Positions 12,771-15,640 of a stretch of DNA of 15,640 nt are shown here, piece by piece (the stretch's first letter is position 1; every line of letters begins with the position of its first letter). The DNA is taken from positions 1-15,640 of the forward strand of contig CAYPPG010000109.1 of NCBI GenBank assembly GCA_964412555.1, written 5' to 3'. The position numbers and the translations under genes were made by a program. Under the pieces are notes generated by a model, which was given only the letters and a program-made list of their open reading frames with translations, made no database searches and was not told the origin of the DNA. The DNA is from CAYPPG01 sp964412555 (GTDB taxonomy: Bacteria; Hinthialibacterota; Hinthialibacteria; Hinthialibacterales; Hinthialibacteraceae).

Positions 12771-15052
12771 TTCCCGATGATTTCGATTCCTTGGAATTCC
12801 GCTGCGGTTTTCCAAGTACACAATCCGAAACGGCCCCGAATTTCATCGGGCGCCTGATAACGCATCACTTCATTTTCATTCACGAAGCCGGTGATTTGTT
12901 GTCCTTCGATTACCAACTTCACTTCATGCCATTGATTATGCTCAAGAGTGAAATCGGGTACGGCTTGCACCAAGATGTGAGCGGAATCGTGATATACTCC
13001 CATCCATTTTTGGATTTCAAGCCTGGAATTGTTCCAACCACCAATATTCCACGAGTAATATTCATTTGGCGAGGAATAACCGAAGATCAAGCGAACGCCT
13101 TCCTGTCCATCCGTAACCTTGGTTTCGAGTGTTATTTCACCCTGCCTGACAAATGGTTCGAAAATTGTCATTGCTAGGCGAAAATCAGTATTGTCCTGCC
13201 GGAAAGCACCGTATTCGATATCCCATTTGCCTCGTAAAGGTAAGATTTGGTCGAAGTGATAGATTCTTTCCTTTCCCCGCATATAATCGTCGGACCAACT
13301 GATCAACGTTCGTTCGAAACTGAATTCAAACGGTTTTCGTTCTTTCGGCCGTGCTACGGTAACAGTTACGTGGGAAATCGTGTCGGAACGAAGACGCTCC
13401 AATGCATTCCGGAGATTTTCCAAATCGGTTCCGTCTTGGTTGAAAGGGGTGTGGCTGACGGCATAGATGAAATCTCCAACCTGCAAGCCCGCATTTTCCG
13501 CCGGTGAATTCGGGGTGAAGCCGGTAATATAAAATCCTTGATCATTTGCTTCATCCCATCGCATTTTTACACCGATGCCGTAAAAACTGCGTGCTCCTGT
13601 TGCAGAAACCGCCTTTTGTCCCTCTTCCGTTAATGCAGTATCAATAGTGCTTCGAAACAGGTCTTCCCATTCCTCACCACTTTGATACATTTCACAGTTG
13701 TAACCTAGATTGATGACATTTCCGTTCTTTAATACATTTTTGACACGGAGAAGGGGAACATAGTTGCCGAACTTCTCGATTTGATCGAATTTTTCCTGTC
13801 TCCTTTCCGGATTCGCGGTGCTGAAAAGATACTCAAAGGGTTCACCAGTAACCGGATTGTTCAATAAAGATTCATCTTCGATATAGTCAGGTATTAAATC
13901 TGTGAGTTTGTTTGGTATTTCGTCTTTCTCTTCTTTGTATTTTGCCAATGCTGAAGCAAGTGCTCGAAGGTCTTTACGTACTTTCGCATCGTCGGATTCA
14001 AGATTGTTTCCTGCTTCGGGTGGATTTGCCCATGAATTGCCGCTGAAATAGATTTCACCGCCATAGGTTAGATTGAGCACCTGCTCGAAGCCGTAATATC
14101 GCACGACCGGAACGCTGTCGCCATAATCCATTAATTGAATAGTTTTCCATTCGCGATACTCTCGCGCTCCGACTTTGGCCGGAACGAATTGATAAACGAA
14201 GCTGGATTTCATCTTCGGATCGGCTAATTCTTTATAGTTGCTGTGGGGATTCGGATCGTTGGGGCATAGGAGTATGGATTCATCCTGCAAATATTCTGGG
14301 TAAAGATCGGACAGCCAGTTGGGTAGTTCCCCGTCATGATCGCGCCGGTAATCGGTTAGTGCGTGGCTGATCTTACGTAGATTTTCTTTGCAGGCTTCCA
14401 CTTTTTGGCGTTCCTGCGGTTCGCCCAGTAACGCTTCTGTATCTTTCATAGACGCGCTAGTTGTTGATGTGCTTGGATCATATCCCCTCATCGGTTGAAA
14501 CGGTTCCTGTTTTTCTTGCGGAGGTTTTGGTGTAGGGACTTCTTCAGGGGAGACTCCCAAAATATCGGTAAGTTGGTTGTGCGCATCTTCTCCTTGCAAA
14601 TTGATCGCGAGTACTTTTCCATTTTCGTCGATCAGGATATTGGCTGGAAACGCTGTTACTCCCAATTGAGTCGACGGTTTACCGTTGCCGGTATCGTTGT
14701 CCAAAATCTGTAACCAAGGGATCTGCCATTTGTTTGCGATTTCATCCGCTTCATTTTCCGATACACCAGCCACGATACAAACAGCATTTAAACCGTGATC
14801 GTGAAAACGTTTGAATATTGTGATTGTTTCTTTGATTCTCTCTTCGGATTGGAAAGACGCTTTATCCCAGAAAACAATCAGGAGCACTTTTCCTGCCGGC
14901 GGGCGAAAGGAAACCGGTAAGCCTTCCAGACTGTCCGCTTCGATGTCGGGTATTACATCCCCGATGGATAGGGATGTATTCTCTTGAGCACAAAGAATTC
15001 CAGATAATAGAATCCATAAAGATATTCCTAGATATACAAATCCCCGGTACAT
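12767..15052 (-). CDS. Secreted multidomain protein: SxxS thioredoxin fold, pseudopilin-like repeats, PDZ, LamG-like
   Basis: This is a 761-residue exported mosaic. A signal peptide covers about 1-23 with no proper lipobox. A TlpA/AhpC-like thioredoxin domain (about 28-167) has the cis-Pro region VTAFPANILID (132-142), but the CxxC site reads Ser66-Phe-Gln-Ser69, so it should be redox-inactive. A Pro-rich linker lies at 168-200. Two related blocks at about 221-343 and 357-463 each start with a pseudopilin-like helix (ENLRKISHALTDYRRD; KDLRALASALAKYKEE), and end in VPVVRYYGF/VPLLRVKNV and a YxSG(N/E)xW strand. A PDZ domain lies at about 480-580 (GFTPNSPAENAGLQVGDFIY). A LamG/DUF1080-like sandwich lies at about 596-760. 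Overall function is unknown; a cell-surface binding or scaffold role is inferred. An AAGGAAGG lies upstream of the ATG. Confidence 0.8.
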   Translation of the reverse strand: MYRGFVYLGISLWILLSGILCAQENTSLSIGDVIPDIEADSLEGLPVSFRPPAGKVLLIVFWDKASFQSEERIKETITIFKRFHDHGLNAVCIVAGVSENEADEIANKWQIPWLQILDNDTGNGKPSTQLGVTAFPANILIDENGKVLAINLQGEDAHNQLTDILGVSPEEVPTPKPPQEKQEPFQPMRGYDPSTSTTSASMKDTEALLGEPQERQKVEACKENLRKISHALTDYRRDHDGELPNWLSDLYPEYLQDESILLCPNDPNPHSNYKELADPKMKSSFVYQFVPAKVGAREYREWKTIQLMDYGDSVPVVRYYGFEQVLNLTYGGEIYFSGNSWANPPEAGNNLESDDAKVRKDLRALASALAKYKEEKDEIPNKLTDLIPDYIEDESLLNNPVTGEPFEYLFSTANPERRQEKFDQIEKFGNYVPLLRVKNVLKNGNVINLGYNCEMYQSGEEWEDLFRSTIDTALTEEGQKAVSATGARSFYGIGVKMRWDEANDQGFYITGFTPNSPAENAGLQVGDFIYAVSHTPFNQDGTDLENLRNALERLRSDTISHVTVTVARPKERKPFEFSFERTLISWSDDYMRGKERIYHFDQILPLRGKWDIEYGAFRQDNTDFRLAMTIFEPFVRQGEITLETKVTDGQEGVRLIFGYSSPNEYYSWNIGGWNNSRLEIQKWMGVYHDSAHILVQAVPDFTLEHNQWHEVKLVIEGQQITGFVNENEVMRYQAPDEIRGRFGLCTWKTAAEFQGIEIIGN

Positions 15053-15094
15053 TATGATCTGCCTTCCTTTCCGGGTATTTTCATTTCAATGGAA

Positions 15095-15119
15095 GGGGGC
15101 AAGTATATTACCTGCCCCC
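15095..15119 (-). terminator. Strong GC-rich hairpin after the pseudopilin-like gene
   Basis: On the minus strand GGGGGCAGGTA and TACTTGCCCCC pair over 11 positions (one G-U) around an ATA loop. The hairpin lies 12 bases after the stop of the rightmost gene and 42 bases before the next start. The run after it is only TTCCATT, so termination may be partial or the hairpin may stabilise the 3' end. Confidence 0.6.
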
Positions 15120-15131
15120 CATGAATTTGTA

Positions 15132-15640
15132 TTATGGACCGACTCGGATGATATCCCCTTTGCTGTCGATTCCGTTGGACGGATGAAATTTGTATTCATC
15201 CAATTTATCAGAACTGAATCCTTTTTGTGGATCGTATATTTTTAAATCCAATTCGGGCATTCCGTTCGGGCCGTTCGAGGCGAGAATCCAAAAATTATTC
15301 CCATCACTAATGTACCGATAACTTGATTCATTGCCGAAAGGATCGATGGGTAAAGACCGAATGTAACGAACAGGTTCTGTGATGCTGATTTTGCGGTCTC
15401 CGACTGATAGGTATGCTTTATCGAGCGTGTTACCGTCGTGCGGAACCGGATAAGAGTTGTTGTCGATAAAAAACATTTCCAACGCAGTGCCTATTGAACG
15501 TAAGTCCGCTTCGGCGCGAGCGATTTTTGTCGGGAAGGCTTTCATTTTGATTTCATGGATTTTTTCTTTTATCCCAATCCGAACTGTGTAGCCAGGTTGT
15601 TCGATATAGTCGAGATTCAAGGGTGGAAGTGTATCGTCTA
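15132..15640 (-). CDS. Pseudopilin-like (GspG-type) protein, C-terminal part
   Basis: The reading frame is open to the right edge, so only the last 168 residues are seen and the N-terminus lies outside. The visible part contains the pseudopilin C-terminal pattern: a helix with ARAEADLRSIGTALEMFFID, then NNSYPVP, PVRYIRSLPIDPFG, YRYISDGNNFWILASNGPNG, and a C-terminal SKGDIIRVGP. This layout matches GspG/prepilin-type domains that are widespread in secreted proteins of planctomycete-like and candidate-phylum bacteria. A TTG at 15618-15620 is in frame, but the residues before it (DDTLPPL) continue naturally, so it is probably not the start. No prepilin cleavage motif or N-terminal hydrophobic helix is visible, so the domain may belong to a larger protein. 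It lies upstream of, and on the same strand as, the multidomain gene. Confidence 0.75.
   Translation of the reverse strand, partial: DDTLPPLNLDYIEQPGYTVRIGIKEKIHEIKMKAFPTKIARAEADLRSIGTALEMFFIDNNSYPVPHDGNTLDKAYLSVGDRKISITEPVRYIRSLPIDPFGNESSYRYISDGNNFWILASNGPNGMPELDLKIYDPQKGFSSDKLDEYKFHPSNGIDSKGDIIRVGP

Noticed and set aside
14980..15052. Lipoprotein signal in the multidomain protein (SGILC)
   Set aside because: The residue before Cys21 is Leu, not Gly/Ala/Ser, so the lipobox rule fails; an ordinary signal peptide is more likely.

Overview
The window is a chromosomal stretch of an uncultured-looking bacterium with moderate-to-low GC. It is densely coding and carries no phage, IS or CRISPR signals. 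It combines an ECF sigma/anti-sigma/RseB-like stress operon, a SUF iron-sulfur operon that uses SufU rather than SufE, and several large secreted proteins. The latter include a GHL10 glycosidase-like protein, a pectate-lyase-3 beta-helix protein, and proteins with pseudopilin-like domains. The mix recalls deep-branching Gram-negative candidate phyla (Poribacteria, Hydrogenedentota, Sumerlaeota or PVC-like groups), but no single marker in the window fixes the phylum, so this is a weak inference.

Layout. 1-412: no confident gene; a G-rich GGGT-repeat patch at the left edge and an ECF-type promoter immediately before the sigma gene. 413-2687: operon of ECF sigma factor, membrane anti-sigma factor and MucB/RseB-like periplasmic protein. 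2688-2885: regulatory region with a strong promoter overlaid by two palindromes. 2886-8627: six-gene operon sufB-sufC-sufD-sufS-sufU-sufT, all on the + strand with short gaps. 8629-9807 (-): secreted GHL10 protein, converging on sufT with one base between them. 9808-10095: divergent regulatory region. 10096-10464 (+): a lone STAS-domain protein. 10474-10548 (-): tRNA-Cys(GCA) with encoded CCA. 10655-11965 (-): secreted beta-helix (pectate-lyase-3) protein. 12144-12770 (+): metallo-beta-lactamase-fold protein with a substituted metal motif. 12767-15052 (-): 761-residue secreted mosaic of a cysteine-less thioredoxin fold, two pseudopilin-like repeats, PDZ and a LamG/DUF1080-like domain. 15132-15640 (-): the C-terminal part of another pseudopilin-like protein running off the right edge.

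How the genes fit together. SufS takes sulfur from cysteine. SufU (Zn-type) relays it to the SufBCD scaffold, where clusters are built with SufC ATPase activity. SufT probably helps mature or deliver clusters. The promoter upstream of sufB has operator-like palindromes over both the -35 element and the predicted +1, which suggests repression by a dimeric regulator not encoded here. The sigma/anti-sigma/RseB set looks like a sigmaE-like envelope stress circuit, apparently self-transcribed from an ECF promoter placed so close to the ATG that the message may be leaderless. The right half is a set of mostly singly transcribed secreted proteins. The most unusual molecules are the SxxS thioredoxin-fold mosaic, the HxHxNH metallo-hydrolase and the anti-sigma factor without zinc ligands.
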